Positions 11,672-24,654 of a stretch of DNA of 64,000 nt are shown here, piece by piece (positions within the stretch are counted from its first letter, which is position 1; each line of letters opens with the position of its first letter). The stretch comes from Scedosporium boydii (lineage: Eukaryota; Ascomycota; Sordariomycetes; Microascales; Microascaceae): NCBI GenBank assembly GCA_002221725.1, contig NJFT01000116.1, positions 56,581 to 120,580 on the forward strand, written 5' to 3'. Below the pieces are notes generated by a model. That model saw nothing but the letters and a program-made list of their open reading frames with translations, was not told where the DNA came from and searched no databases. A program made the translations under genes and the position numbers.

Positions 11672-14600
11672 TCTACATTTTCCTTTTCTCCTTCTATTTT
11701 TTTTTTCCGTTTTTTCGTCCTGGGCTTCTCTGTCGGGTTGCTTGGAGTTTTGGTTTCAAGGTTTCATCCCTGTCGAGGAAACGCACGCATAGATGAAGGG
11801 TTTGTAATGAATTTGGATGTATTACCAAGAAAACGAGGCCGTGAAATGAACCAATTGAAGTATAAAAAATAGCACCCACCATCACGATCCAAAAAAAAAC
11901 TTTCTCCCTGAGCTAGCAACCTTAATATCAAGCGGGATCCAGACCCTTCAGGGGACTTACAAGACGGTACGGGACCTAGCCAAACGCACCTTATCGGAGA
12001 GGAAGAACAATCAAACACCAAAAGTGACGGCTCTCCCCTTGCCCGGGAGGGAGGGAGGACCCGGGGTTTGAGTTGTTTCGTTCCAGATCTCAATAGATCC
12101 TCATCAGCAAGTGTCAACTGCTGGATTCGTCCCCTCCGTATATCCGGAAACGCCCCTACGCCCTTCGCCCCAGCTTTCTCAGCCTTGAATGGCTCCAAGC
12201 TTTTAAGGCTGCCGGAAAATACCCACGGGCAAGGCCAAAGCTAAAAAAGAAGCATAGGGTCTAGACCAAGCCATATGGCCTCGCTTTGTCAACAATCCCG
12301 CATCTGGCTCTGTGGCTGGGCTCGCTTACGAGCACGTGGACTCTGAGGGAGGGGGGGTGTTTGTGATGGAGGATGGGGCATTCGCGTGTGTGGAGTGCGT
12401 TGGCTCTGGCATCTCTCGCGCCGCCCTATAGGGAACTATCGTCGACTCCCCCGTCTGCCGGGTTGTCTACAGAGAGCTACGGAGGCATCGGGGGAAATCG
12501 AAAGGCCTCGTGCCTCGTGATGAAAGGTGCAGATGCAAGTGCCGTGAAACGCGAGATGCTTACGATCAAATTTATTCAGCTTACTTTCCAGCAGCAAAGT
12601 CCAAAGCTTGCCCATTTAGACTTTTAGCTTCGACTCCTCCAGAGTAATGACGAAGCTCAGGATATGTCGGAAGCCTTTGGGATTCGGGATTCGGTTTACG
12701 GTGAATGATGGAGACATGTTGGGCTGATAAGGTTGAATAGCACGATTCATGATCTCTCTTTAGGTAACCAAGAGTTAAGCCATGCCCCTACGACAAGGCA
12801 AATTCCGAAAGGGAAAAGGCCATGTCTCGTTCGACGTGTGGCTTTTTTCGCCGACGTTATTTACTCCGGGTGCTGCGATATAAATGGAGCCTTAAAGGCT
12901 TAAGGGGGAATCTTCGGAGGGGGTGGACACGGCCCACGGTTTCCAATCCACCTAGGATTTCCCTGCTCCCATCTTCTTTCACTTGCGTTTTCCCTATCAA
13001 TCAGATTGTTCATAATGGGTCTAATCGAAGCCCTTGGCGTGGTTTGATCTAAACGGATGCTCGGCAGGGTATAGATCCAAACTCTAAATTTCACGATACA
13101 AAACCAGCCCATTTCGCAGTGTGCCTTTTTCCCGCTTATCAAGCTTAGATGAGCCCTTTACTTTTTCCGTTCCGGCCGTGCCTTGCGGTGGTGTTCGTTT
13201 GTTTGAGTTTCGCGCTAGTTGGCGAGAAGGAGGGAAGAGGTTATGGGGTTTTAGTGCGGGCGTTCGTGGGGGAAGGGGAGAGATGAGTCCGTGGGCGAGG
13301 GATTGGCTCTTCTTGTTTTCCGCGTTTCGCTGTTTTTTACGAAGTTAGGTGAAGGGGGAGGATCGATGGGCTTGGGAAGGGTTCTTCTTGGACGGGAGGG
13401 GACCCTGAGGTCTGAGATGAGGGTGATGGGTGGCATGGGATGTAAGACTTGAAGGGTCCTTCGTTTTGGAGGGAAGACTGATGTCTGGAGTTTGTTTTCG
13501 AGCTATGCCATCACGAGCTCCGGATGTCTCACATTGATGCGTTTCGACGGGCTTCTGTCCAGCCATGGTCACTGGGAGGGAGGAGCTTGATGGATAGAGA
13601 GATCCGTTTACATGCCGGACGCGGCTTATTGGATGGCACGAGGGTGAGGTGAGACCACCTTGGCGAGCTATTCCAGAGAGAACCACACAAACCGGTCTAC
13701 CTGCGAAGAGCATGGTTCGGTCACTGGGCATTCTTGCGAAAATCTGCAGCAAGGTTGGATAGATTCAAAACATGTTCCCCGCACCGGAAATAGATGTCCC
13801 CAGAGTTCCACGGCATATCGATCGCCAATTTCGGTGTGTAAGTCAACGATCAACGACCATCCCCACAGCTTCGTCCCTCGATGATCTTCTCACCGAGAGG
13901 ACCCAACATTGCAGAGCACTCCTATCGGTTCTCTGTTTCCGCAATGCGTGATGTATTCACGATCCCTATTCTTACCAGAACCAAGAACAGTAGGGTTTCA
14001 ACTCTTAGCCAGCACACCATCCCACCCTCAGAAACTAGCGTCCGAAGTGCCACGCCCGATTAAGTTCACCACCTGACCGAACCTTACACGTTTCCCACGA
14101 CGGACCTTGATTGTGCCGAAGCGCGAGCCTTGTTCTGTCCTCCATATCGTGGTACATCAAGGCGAGCAGGGACTTGAGCCTTACAGGGGTTCGTATCTGA
14201 GAACCTTACTATCCGCCAAGGCCGAGACATATCGAAACTGAAAGTTGGCCCCCCGACCTGGAAATAGATTTAAACGAAACCCTTATGAATGTAGTTGGAT
14301 TTACGTGGACTTTTTGCCACTGGACCCCTTTGGTAGGGGAGCTTAGACTTGGCAAAAAAAAAGCTGATGGATTGATGAACGGCGCTGGGGCAGTGATCGG
14401 GGATTTATCTGCCTTAGCCTTAAGAGCGAACGATGCCAACCTCGCCCGAACTTCCCACCAAGATTTTACTACGTCTTGGCATCTTTCTCTACACCCTTTC
14501 GGGTCATATTTGCGAGCGCTTGGGCATTGTGAAGCCTCACGATAGCCGCGAGCTAACAAGTCTCGTCCGACAAAGGGTCCTTGGGGGAATCGTAGCTTTG

Positions 14601-17240
14601 TGTCCTTTTTTTTTGCTTAGGCGCTTGTTAGCAAGCTTGACGAAGAAGAAATCACTTTTTGCTATATTGTCATAGGTTTTTTTTCTTCTCGGGACGAGGA
14701 GGGCCAGATGTCTCGGGTTGTTAGAGGCGTGATACTGGAGAAGGAGGCCAAGTTGCCTCCTCCAAGTCTGTCTGTCAATTTTTCTACGATATAAGGCTCG
14801 TCGGTGGGGCTTATGATTGCAATTTTTTTTCTTCTTTTTTCTTTGGGATGGTGGGCTAGGTTGAGAAAGGGAGAGCAGAAAGACCGCGTTGAGAGCGTTT
14901 CGCTCCCTTCCTTCTCGTGTCCATCACTTTAATAAGGCTGGGGGAACGGTTGGCACATAGGTTTGACCAGAGCCTTGGGTCCAAAAGGTCGGGTTTCGGC
15001 GAGTAAGAAACAAGTTTGTAGTTCCGCCAAGCGGAAACTATTAGGATCACAGCCGCTCTAGGTTTGTGAAAGAGTTCTTCTTGAGAACCCTCACTCAAAG
15101 AGGTCGTCTCACCTGTCGCCATCACGATATTCAGTCCTACCAAGCCCACCCAAGAAACCTTATCCCACTCTTTTCCTTGTATTATCCAGACGGGGCGTCG
15201 TCAGAATAAGAGTTTAAAGCACCAGGAAACAAAAGAACCGGCGGTACCTTCTCCCAGCGCCACGAATGCCCTACGGCAACTCCGGCAAGGCTATTAACGA
15301 GCCATAAGAAGATAGATCGGCATAAAGCAGAAAATAAGGCTTTCGCACCCCCTCTCCACGTCGATACTCCAGGCTGGGGAAGGGCTCTCTGGGCGAAAGA
15401 AAGAAAAAAAAAAAAAGGGAGAGGAAACAAGGTTCCTTCTGTCAGGGGAGGATAAGCGGAAAACGAGGCAAAAATCAAAAGGCAAACCGTTAGTTCCCGC
15501 CACGTCTAAATCACTTGATAGTTTCAATATTTCCCATTTCTGTAAACAACGTTCAGCCCGGGCTGTATACTTGTACACGGAAAACACTCCCCCGACCGAC
15601 TCGTCGTCGGTCAACCGGGACAAAGAGGCTCCGGCCGCCTTCCTCCGCGGTGACCTGCGCTTTTGGGGCTTCCATGATCTCACGAGGCATTGAAGTCAGC
15701 CCAGTAGCCTCAGCTGTCACGGAAAATACCGCCTGCGATGCTATACTCCGCATGTTCCCACTTCGTTTCGTACTGAGTAGGTGTAGATGTAAACCACACG
15801 CCCCTGGGGGGCCACGCAGAAAATTGGGAGTTGTCGAAATCGTCTCTTCGGCGGTTTCCCGGTGGAGGCTTGCAGTCTAACTTCGTCGGGGTCCGGTTTT
15901 GGGACAAGAAAGGGATCTGCGTGACTGCCGAAAGATCAATTGATGACGAAAGGAACGAAATAGCACGCCAAGAAAGACGGATACCAAAAAAAGAATGGGG
16001 GAGGGTGTCTGCGCAAGAGCTCGCCCGCGCTGCATATTTACCAGTTGGGAGTTAGTTAGAGGGGATGCGCAGAGCTTCTTCGATAAGGGGGGCGTCCAGG
16101 TATCAGAAAAGAGAGGCTTTTTTTGGGGGGGGACCGTTTGGGTGTGTAGAAGGACCCTCGTTCGCTCGCTGCGAACTCTAAAATTGGTGGTTACGAGCTT
16201 CATGATCTTTATGTTGCATCTCAGGGCGCCCACGTCGACGGAACTCACAAAAGAAGCTAGACTCCAATCTCCATTCTCATGCAAGGTTGGGCCGTTTTTC
16301 CTCGAAAGCCGGGCGGGGAAGGGAGCGAAAGAAGCAGCTCAGAACAGACAGAACAGACGGGACAGAGCAGAACAGGCACATACCGGGAACTAGCGCAGTT
16401 GTTTGCAGACGACGGATGGTGCCATCTAAAGCTGTCGTACGGGTTTTCCAGCGCCAGACGGCCGAGTCCGCCCTACGAAGTCTGCGAAGTGGGATATTGC
16501 GCGGTAACTAAGGCTTGCATATGGGCTGGGTCGATCCCCGTCGTGCGTAGTATCAAATATGCATTCTATTAACTTACACACTCTTTCGTATTGAGACCTT
16601 TGAAGTGGGCTTTTTGAGACAACCAAAAAAGGAACGGCCGGATCCGGGGAAAATGGTGCGTGTAAGAGAGGGGGAAACCACGCAGGAGAGCATATCATCA
16701 ATCAGTTGATGGAGTTGATAGGAGGAGGAGGGAATTGCCCACGGCAAGATATTCGTACTTTGTATGCAAGGGCTATCGCGGATCAATTGATGCTTACACG
16801 AAGTCGTACAGGATGTGAGATTTTGTCAACGTGGACTGAAACTTTTTGGCCCGGATCTGGCGGGTGAGTGATTGGAAGAAGACTAGACAGACACCCTGTT
16901 GGCTGCTGGCTGCCTTCTTTGTTCTATTCCGAGCCTAATGATATATCGACGCCTGGTGAGAAGAAAGCGCGACTTTTGTCTCTTCGGATCGGCATCGTGT
17001 CTATCCTCGTCGACAAGGGGATGAGTTGGGCACCCTACGAAGCATTAAGTTGATGCGCCCGGACGAAGTAAACGGCGCCGTTTTTGGTCGTCGTCATCTT
17101 TGCTCTACAGAAATTGACAGAAATTGGCATCCTGCATTTTCTTCTCCTTTTCTTTTTCTCTGCGTATTTCTTTTTATATAATCCTGGCAACGATCAATGC
17201 AAGTGCCCATCAACTCTAATCCTCTCTAAACCCAGTCTGG

Positions 17241-17275
17241 TAATTCCAAGCAATTCCAAGCAATTCCAAGTAATT
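17241..17275. repeat. 10-bp minisatellite (YAATTCCAAG)
   Basis: Three and a half direct copies of the unit TAATTCCAAG/CAATTCCAAG lie in non-coding DNA. Nothing around it suggests a gene. Confidence 0.85.
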
Positions 17276-20200
17276 GACTGCACGTGCACATTGAAAGTGA
17301 AGCTGCAACGTCAAGGCGCAGGATTCCAATAACCAATCTCAACCAAAAGTCGTAGCCCTGTCAAAAAGGGGCAGAGAAAAACCCATCAAGTCGATAGCAA
17401 ATAGAAACCATTTCGCATTCCTTCCTTTGCCTTCTGGAAAAATGCATCTCCGTGCTTGGGCACCCAACAGACCGCAACGCGGCCTTACTCGTTGAGGACC
17501 AAGAATGGATCCAAGAACAATAAGAAAAAATAATTGGTCCGAAAATTTTCGTGTGTCCGGGGTAGCCCTGTTGATGGCCGGGGCTGGCCAGCCTGGGTGG
17601 TGCCCGATTGTCGATTGGGGAAAGGATTTGGACTTTTTGTCCCTCTTTAGTTTTCGATGAGGTGGCAAGGCGGAGCGAGCGTTTCATGTTTGGGATTACG
17701 CAGATGTGCCAAGCCGAGCGAGCGGAGGGTAAAAGAGTCATTCTGCGCAGTCCGTTTTCATCGGGGTCCGCCTTTTTGTTCTTTCTCTCCTATTCATAAC
17801 TGAATTATATACGCGTATACGAAGTATATCGAGTAAACGGGGTCAAGGCCAATCAATCGTCTTGGAGTCTTGGAACGGTATTGCGGTCCCTCGGTGAAGA
17901 TGAATACAATCTTCGATTGACGTGTCATGAAACAAATCCTGTCTTTCAGCGTCAGATGACCACCTACTAAATACGATACTTCATACTTGCAGTATTATCG
18001 TCGGATTCCCGAGGGCATTCGATTCTGCCCGTTCTCCCGTTCTCCCGTTCCCCCGTTTGAATTCGGATGGAATGGGGGAAATCAGTGACTCACTCAAACT
18101 CTCACCCCGGTTCAATGTTCAGTTGTTCACGATAATATTACAAACTCTGGTTTGAATTACAAAGTATACATCCGATGGGCAATGATTCCCAATGGGCACA
18201 CCCACTCACACGTCTTCAAACACGCGGCACGAGCCCAAGTCCCACTCCAAATATGGCTGGGGCTTAACCAGGGCGCCGGGATCGAGGATTCGCGCTGGGA
18301 TCTGGGAAATGTCGGATATATAGGGAATGCGATATTTCTGGATGGGGTGACCGTACTGAGGGGATAAGTCTTGGAAACGGAATTGAGGTACGGCAATGGA
18401 CAATCGATGGGCAATGAGCACGGGATCAGTGGGACCTGTTTTTCTCTTGGTGCTCTGGAACGGCGGCACGTATCAGTTACAATGCATTGAGATGTTCCAT
18501 CGGGGATAGGTGCTGCCTACTAAATTCGACAGTTTGAAACCCTGGATTGAACGGAATTGATAGAGCACCAGGGGTCAGCCAGCCCTTCCACGACGGCCAC
18601 TAAGAAGATGGGACCGAAATTTTCGCTCGTGAATCCTATTGAGGTATCAAGTATTGATAGTTACCTCGTAGTTCAACCATCGAAACTGCGCCGTCAAAAG
18701 ACTCCGCCGGCGCCCCCGAAACTCTGGGGTGCAACACCAATCGCCAGTATCAAATTGATTACGGGCTTACCTTTACAAAGACATGGTCGCAAAATAGCAT
18801 CAAATACCGAGGTAGATTACTACCCCTCCAAGCCTCCAAATAACCCCACGTTTCCCGCCCTTTGCGAAACGTAAGCCCGATTTGACCAATCCCCGATCTC
18901 CAAATCGGATGCGCTTGGTCCGTTTTAGTAATTCTCGTCGCGATTAGCAAGCTGAAGTCGGCGTTTTCGCAGACGGAGATAAACCCTTCTCGGGGGTCCC
19001 TGTCACACGAACCGAAGCTCAGCCTCTTTTTCACTTCGTACTCCGTCCACGAACTTATCACGAACAGGCCTAAATGGGCAACAGACAGGCGCCGCACATG
19101 TTGGCGACTTCGGCCCCCCTAGAAAATAATGCAACCCGGCACGGCGGACGGCTCGGTCAATATTTGGAAAGTGACACCCCCTGTTAGGCTGATAGGTGCA
19201 TTTCGCATTTTTTTTTATTTGGTTGCCTCAGTATCGCTGGGTACTGTGACAGTGTGGTCTCTTTTTCCCGTGCTGACCGAGCCAATACAAAACATGTCCG
19301 CCTGATCTCCTCAGGCCAGAAATGGGATAGGGATGGCCGGACGGACGGCGCGGGCCAGACATTTTTCGAGAAGGACTATTGTGCGATGTGATTTGACGCG
19401 GTCCGGAGGGACAACTTCTTTTCTTTTTTTTTCTAGGATACAACAAGGAACCAATGGCACCTCTGTTTCACAGGCACGCTGGAGAAGATTTGTCTCGTCA
19501 ATCGGAAGACGAGGTCAGCTGGATCGATTGGGGCCAACGGAACGGGGGGCGTACGAAGAAATGAGTAAATTTCCATGTAGGAACGGATTGTTTGATATTG
19601 GGCCACGTTGATCTGCGAGACAGCCAGGCAAGGGGGATTGAGGCTCAAAATGCAAAGGAACGGTATCATGTCGCAAAATAACTGAAAACGTGCATTTTGC
19701 TTGTTCTGTTTAAGTTAGAGGAGATTTGATGCACGCCAGCCAGCCTTCAGGATCCACACTACTGTATGAAAGTCATCCGCTCATGGTCGGGTCCATTCAC
19801 TTCCACTCCCCTCTGGGATCCCTCTTCATCTAGTTTTCCTTGAAATTTGTCGTCGCAGAGCTACGAACTGCCATCTTGGGCATGGCTGTCTGATGAAGAG
19901 CACAGGGATATAGGATTAGAGCCTTGTTCCAACGATATTAAAGACCAGATCCAACTTTAACACACGGATGGGGGATCTGAAGCAAGGGGTGTTAGTTAGG
20001 ATGGAATGGGTTCCATCCGCCAGGGTCAAGACGAAATTTTCCCAAATCCTTAAAGGGGAGGGAGGGGGGCGTGTAGTTTAGCGCTACGATCCAAGGGAAC
20101 GGAACGCAACACATCCGCAGTGAGGCTCGACCGCTTTTTTTCTTTCACTTTTTCTTTTTTCCGCGCTACTTGGGATCGTGTACGTAAAGATTCACCAAAG

Positions 20201-20820
20201 TCCCCAGTCGTTGGGCATCTGTAAAAGAAGATTGGGTCTTGAGAACTGCACGAAATTTTTTTTCACTCCTTGTGTGAGTCAGTCCTGCGGTTCGGTGAGG
20301 CTCCAAACAAAGCTCGTGAAAGTCCGGTTTGCCGGAATCGCGGGACCTTTGGCTGGTCGTGCTTCGGGAATCGGATTTCGGTTTGGATTTTTACAAGTGC
20401 TCTTAGATCCCGTTGCGTTTTCGTCCTTTTTTTTCTCGTCTTATTCTGAGCTCTGAGATCGAGGCCATTCGACATGGGACCCCCGTGGTTCAGTAGCCTC
20501 GATACAATCAAACATGAAACTGGCCAAAAAGCTCGATTCAAGAAAATGGGCTCGCTTTTTGATTAGGGTTATCCAAGTTTCCAGGGGCGAGACGGCAGCG
20601 TACAAATAGCGCAGCACCAGGCCTGAATATCTATTTTGTAATTTCGCCCACGTCGCACGAGAAAGGGAGGAAGAAATATGAAATGAGAAAAATAAAAATG
20701 AAAAAACTCTTCTTCAAATGATATTTCCTTTTTCTTCTTTCCTTGCATATTAACATTAACCCCCACTGGAACGGGGACCCTGAATTTACAAAATGCGGGG
20801 GAATTGGACGAGGAAGGCTA

Positions 20821-21774
20821 TCAACAGAAGAAACGGCGGACTTGGTTGAGTGAAACGAAATCACAAGGCGACGCTAGGGCAAATGGGTAAAACGAGCTCA
20901 TAAATCCAGTCAGTCGATAAGTCAATCCCTCGACACTCCTTTCATTCGCATTCGCATGTATTTCCAGAAACAAAAGAAAAAGGGGATCAAAGGAGACTGG
21001 TCCATTTAGAAATCCCGAATCCGTAGCCCTGGGATCCTCCCTGTTGCACATTTGGGATAGAAACGCGCTCACACACCACACTTGACCGCTAAACCCGCCA
21101 CACACCACGTTTTTTTTTTCGTTCTTTCGGTCTGTCTTCCCTCGTTTGGAACGGAATGGTCGGGGAGAACGGAGAACGGAACCCGCTTGTAGCGAAGAAG
21201 GCGAACTTCTAGAAATCGCGATAATCACGAGCCTACTCATTCGGACATGCCATTGTCGCATTCGGACACGACAAACATGCCGCTGCCGTTCGCTGCTGTC
21301 GGTGGATGATGGTCTAAGCCTGGTTTGATGCGTCGTCGTACTCGGTACTTGTAAGCTCATTCCTTCGTTACCATAGCCACGAGGCCTTGATAAAGCTGCG
21401 GTCAGCCCGACAGGACACAGCAAAAGCATCTCACCACGGGCCATAGGGAGGTGTGAAACGTCGTGTCGTTCATGATAAATCCTGCGAGACCGAGAGCGAG
21501 GTGATATCGATAGGAGTGACTGTCTGCTTCCCGTATCTCGCTTCCATTTCGAGACGCTTACTTCCGGCGTAGAAGTACGAGTACAGTCAATATCAAATAC
21601 TCCTTGTTGTAGTAATCCAGCAGTAGCACATGGCACACCACCATTATCATTACTTCGTACTTCGTACACTCCCCCCCTTTCCAAATCCGGGGTAAAAAAA
21701 GAGAAACGCAAAGGCCACCGACCATCCAAAAAGCCATGAGGCGTCGTTCTTTTCCCACCCGTTCCTAGGTTCAT
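20821..21774 (-). other. Orphan open frame of 317 codons (doubtful gene)
   Basis: An ATG at 21774-21772 opens a frame of 317 codons ending at 20821, in the middle of the gene desert. The predicted protein (MNLGTGGKRTTPHGFLDGRW...) is rich in Arg and Ser and shows no domain, signal peptide or repeat that I recognise. No splice structure or conserved motif supports it. The length is unusual for chance in DNA of this composition, so it is recorded, but it may be non-coding. It overlaps a GTACTTCGTAC motif at 21651-21667, a motif that otherwise occurs only in DNA I call non-coding, which argues against coding. Confidence 0.2.
21651..21667. repeat. TACTTCGTAC repeat
   Basis: Two overlapping copies (TACTTCGTACTTCGTAC) of the motif that recurs through the window's non-coding DNA. 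Confidence 0.8.
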
Positions 21775-24399
21775 AGCTTACTAGCCTCCCCCCTTCAAGG
21801 GCCGCTGTTTCCGTGTCCCGGAAGCCACGGGTTTTTCTTATCACATCAATCTTTCCCAAGATGAGAAGAGGCACATCAAAATAAGAAAAAAAAAAGCCAA
21901 AAAGGTGCCATGCGGGCGATGCAAGGTGTCTCACGGTCCGATGACTCTTATAATGTTTCTTCTTGCGGGAACGGAATTACGCGTGTCCACGTAGCCCTGA
22001 CACTTTCGCTCTATATCTCATTGCTTTTGGAGCCGTTTGCTTAGGCAGACGCTATTGGAAAATTGTGGATTCCTCCCCCCCTCTATTCTTTGCTCTGCTT
22101 GTCAGAAGTAGGAGGATTTTGGGACGGGGCTTACGAGTTTGGTTTGAACGTGCCATATTTGACATGCTGCGCCCGTCGGAACCGGTGCCAAGCGATGCGG
22201 GACGAGACCGAAGACATGACACAGGGACGCCCAAAACGCAGGCTTCCAGTGTTGATCAGGAAAGACTGCAAAGTACACACCGAGACACAGACAGCACAAA
22301 AGCGACCAAGACAAGACGGCACAACACAGGGCGGAACGTAGGAAACGCGCGCATGCAACGCACGCAAAAATGCACATGTGGGCGGTGCGTGCTTGCCTAG
22401 TGTGTGATATTGATCGGTTCGCCTTCTAAAGCTCGCTTCACCTTGTGTGCCCAATGTCTCACCTTCCTTCTCACCGTAATCTCACCGAGAGGGCAATATC
22501 AATGATAAATTACGAATCGGACGGAAAGTCACCAAGTTTAAAAGTCCGGTTGCTGGCTGAAAGTGTCGAGGCGCAGCCGACGCACACCCCCATTCAAACA
22601 TCGAGACGAGAACATGTGCAAAACGCAAACCTTCAAAACGGAAATTCGGTTCGACTTAATGTTCAATATCGAGAAAAAGCAAAATCCAGAAGAACCAGCG
22701 CACCAAACTTAAAATCACAGGGTCCTACGAAGTAGAGAGGAACCCTCGGCAACCAATGTCTGACTAAGGATTCAATCAGACACACAAAGTGCAACTCGCG
22801 CCTTTGTAGGGGACCCCAAGCGAGCTGAATCAATCCATTGATCCCCTACGATCGAGGACGCTAGTGGCCGGCCGGTCTTACGCCGTGATGAACTCTAATT
22901 CCGTGTCAGTGGTGTTCAGTGCCCTTTTGCTCTGGTTCATACAATTGTGCTTCGTAATGTTTGTTGATTGAAAATGTCCACGTAAAAACACCGGGCTGTC
23001 CAGGCCCTGCTGAAATCCCCCAGTGATCATTCCTAGCATCATCAACCTTAGCGCCCGGTTCGTGGGGGATCCATACCTCAAGCTGTTGTCCGTGGACTCG
23101 AGGAGGATCCAACTCCGGTCAACTCCTGTTGCAAAAAAGCTCAACTTCGAACTCAGTTGATCCCATCAATCGATCGTAAAAGTACCCACTGACGGACCTG
23201 GCCGGGTCTTGACCATTTCTGTCCTGCGACCCCAGATATTACGACGGCATTCGAGCGTTGGTTCCACGCCTGGTCCCTTTCTAAATCCCCCTCCACCATC
23301 AGGATTAAGTGGTTCGGCCCCCTTTCAGTCGAGAGGAACCGCACAGAGGAGCTCCACTAGTGGACAACTTAAGTGTGAAGAGTCGTAAAGGGAAGGGGCA
23401 GGACTCACGGAGAAACTCAAGACTGGAACTTTGATAGTTTACCCCCGATCCCCGATCCGATCGCAGTTTTCGGTCATGCCACTGCGCCAACTTCCGTTCG
23501 TTCCACTTCTTGACGGTGACCCACCCGATCCTGAAAAACGGAGAGACCCTAACGGTCATCTCGAAAACGGTATCAATCGCTTTTGTGCACACGCCCTTCT
23601 GCGTTCTGGGCAGCGATCAAGACCCAGAGCTTCCCTCCAATGCACACACACCGTTCCCACACCCCCCTCCCCTGCTCTCCAAGAAAAAGACCCACCCCTC
23701 CCCCTTCGATCTGACGAGAACAGGTGCAGCTATCCACTCTTCCTACCCTTTTCCCTTTTTCCCTTGTCGTGCGAGGCCCCAGGCCAAGGCTTGGTATGCT
23801 CAAGAGGTACGGAGGGTACGAAAGGTACAACGTACAACGTACCACGATCCGCATACATAAACTACAAATATACTTCGTACTTGTAATAACGTGTGTTCCA
23901 ACTCGAGACCAGGCAGACGAGACATAAAGATATAACCACCTCGACGCCTTCCTTTTTTTTTTCTTCCCTCCTCGATCTCCAAGCTTTTTCTTCAACGCCC
24001 TTTTTCCTCCGGCCTATTTCTTGAAACATTCTTCCGCCTTTGCCCAAGACATACACGTACATACGTGCACACGCCTTATACAACTCGACGCCCGTCCTTC
24101 TATACCACTCTTGCCGATCTCAACCTTAATCCACGAAACTACAAAGCACACTACTTGCGTCGGTGCCCATCTCCTGTTCTTATAAGCAGCCATCCCCGAC
24201 CCAATCCATAGCTTCCTCCTCCGACGACCTCCAGTCTTCTTCGACACAATCAAACAACGCTTACGACAAACTGAACGTCCTCCAAGACCCTTACCACTAT
24301 AACTCTGCACGCAAACACCACCCGCCCCAACTCTGCCAACAAGAGTGTTCTCTCGAAGCCAACGGCAACAAACCAACTCAGATTCCTGTCCGACAGAAT

Positions 24400-24654
24400 A
24401 TGCCATCGAGCTCACGACCTAAAAGGCACGGCAGTGCGTCTTCTGATTCCGCGTCTTCTTCTTCCTCCGAATCCGGCTACACAATGGACCCCATCCGCCA
24501 ACCCGTAGCCTCCGTCAAGGTCCTCCGCTGCATGCGGTGCGCCAAGATGCAAGAGGCTACCTCGACCGACGATGCCTCCTCGTACGGTATGGTCCGCATC
24601 GGCGAGGGTATCTACTACTGCTCACGATGCGCCAAACTCGTCGGCTACACATGA
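24400..24654 (+). CDS. Small CxxC...CxxC putative zinc-binding protein
   Basis: A single-exon frame of 84 residues starts at the first in-frame ATG (24400-24402). The open frame reaches back to 24163 but only through a GTG. The N-terminal third is a Ser-rich disordered tail (SASSDSASSSSSESGY). The C-terminal half has two cysteine knuckles, C44-X2-C47 (VLRCMRCAKM) and C74-X2-C77 (YYCSRCAKLVGY), 26 residues apart, as in a zinc ribbon or treble-clef fold. From memory this resembles small uncharacterised proteins of other Sordariomycetes, but I have not checked it. Function is unknown; zinc binding is inferred. A long pyrimidine-rich leader lies upstream (about 23940-24180). It is the only convincing gene in about 24 kb. 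Confidence 0.75.
   Translation: MPSSSRPKRHGSASSDSASSSSSESGYTMDPIRQPVASVKVLRCMRCAKMQEATSTDDASSYGMVRIGEGIYYCSRCAKLVGYT

Larger units (their letters stand above)
11672..24399. other. Gene desert, left part
   Basis: About 12.7 kb without a supportable gene. Composition is mixed rather than AT-rich, with many poly-T and pyrimidine tracts (near 14610, 14826, 15407, 16117, 20138 and 21108). Most open frames are short or lack an ATG. A 10-bp tandem repeat lies at 17241-17275, and GTTCTCCC-type repeats lie at about 18030-18058. The only long ATG frame is the unassigned one at 20821-21774. T-rich DNA at 23940-24020 may be promoter or 5' UTR of the small gene at 24400. Confidence 0.55.
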
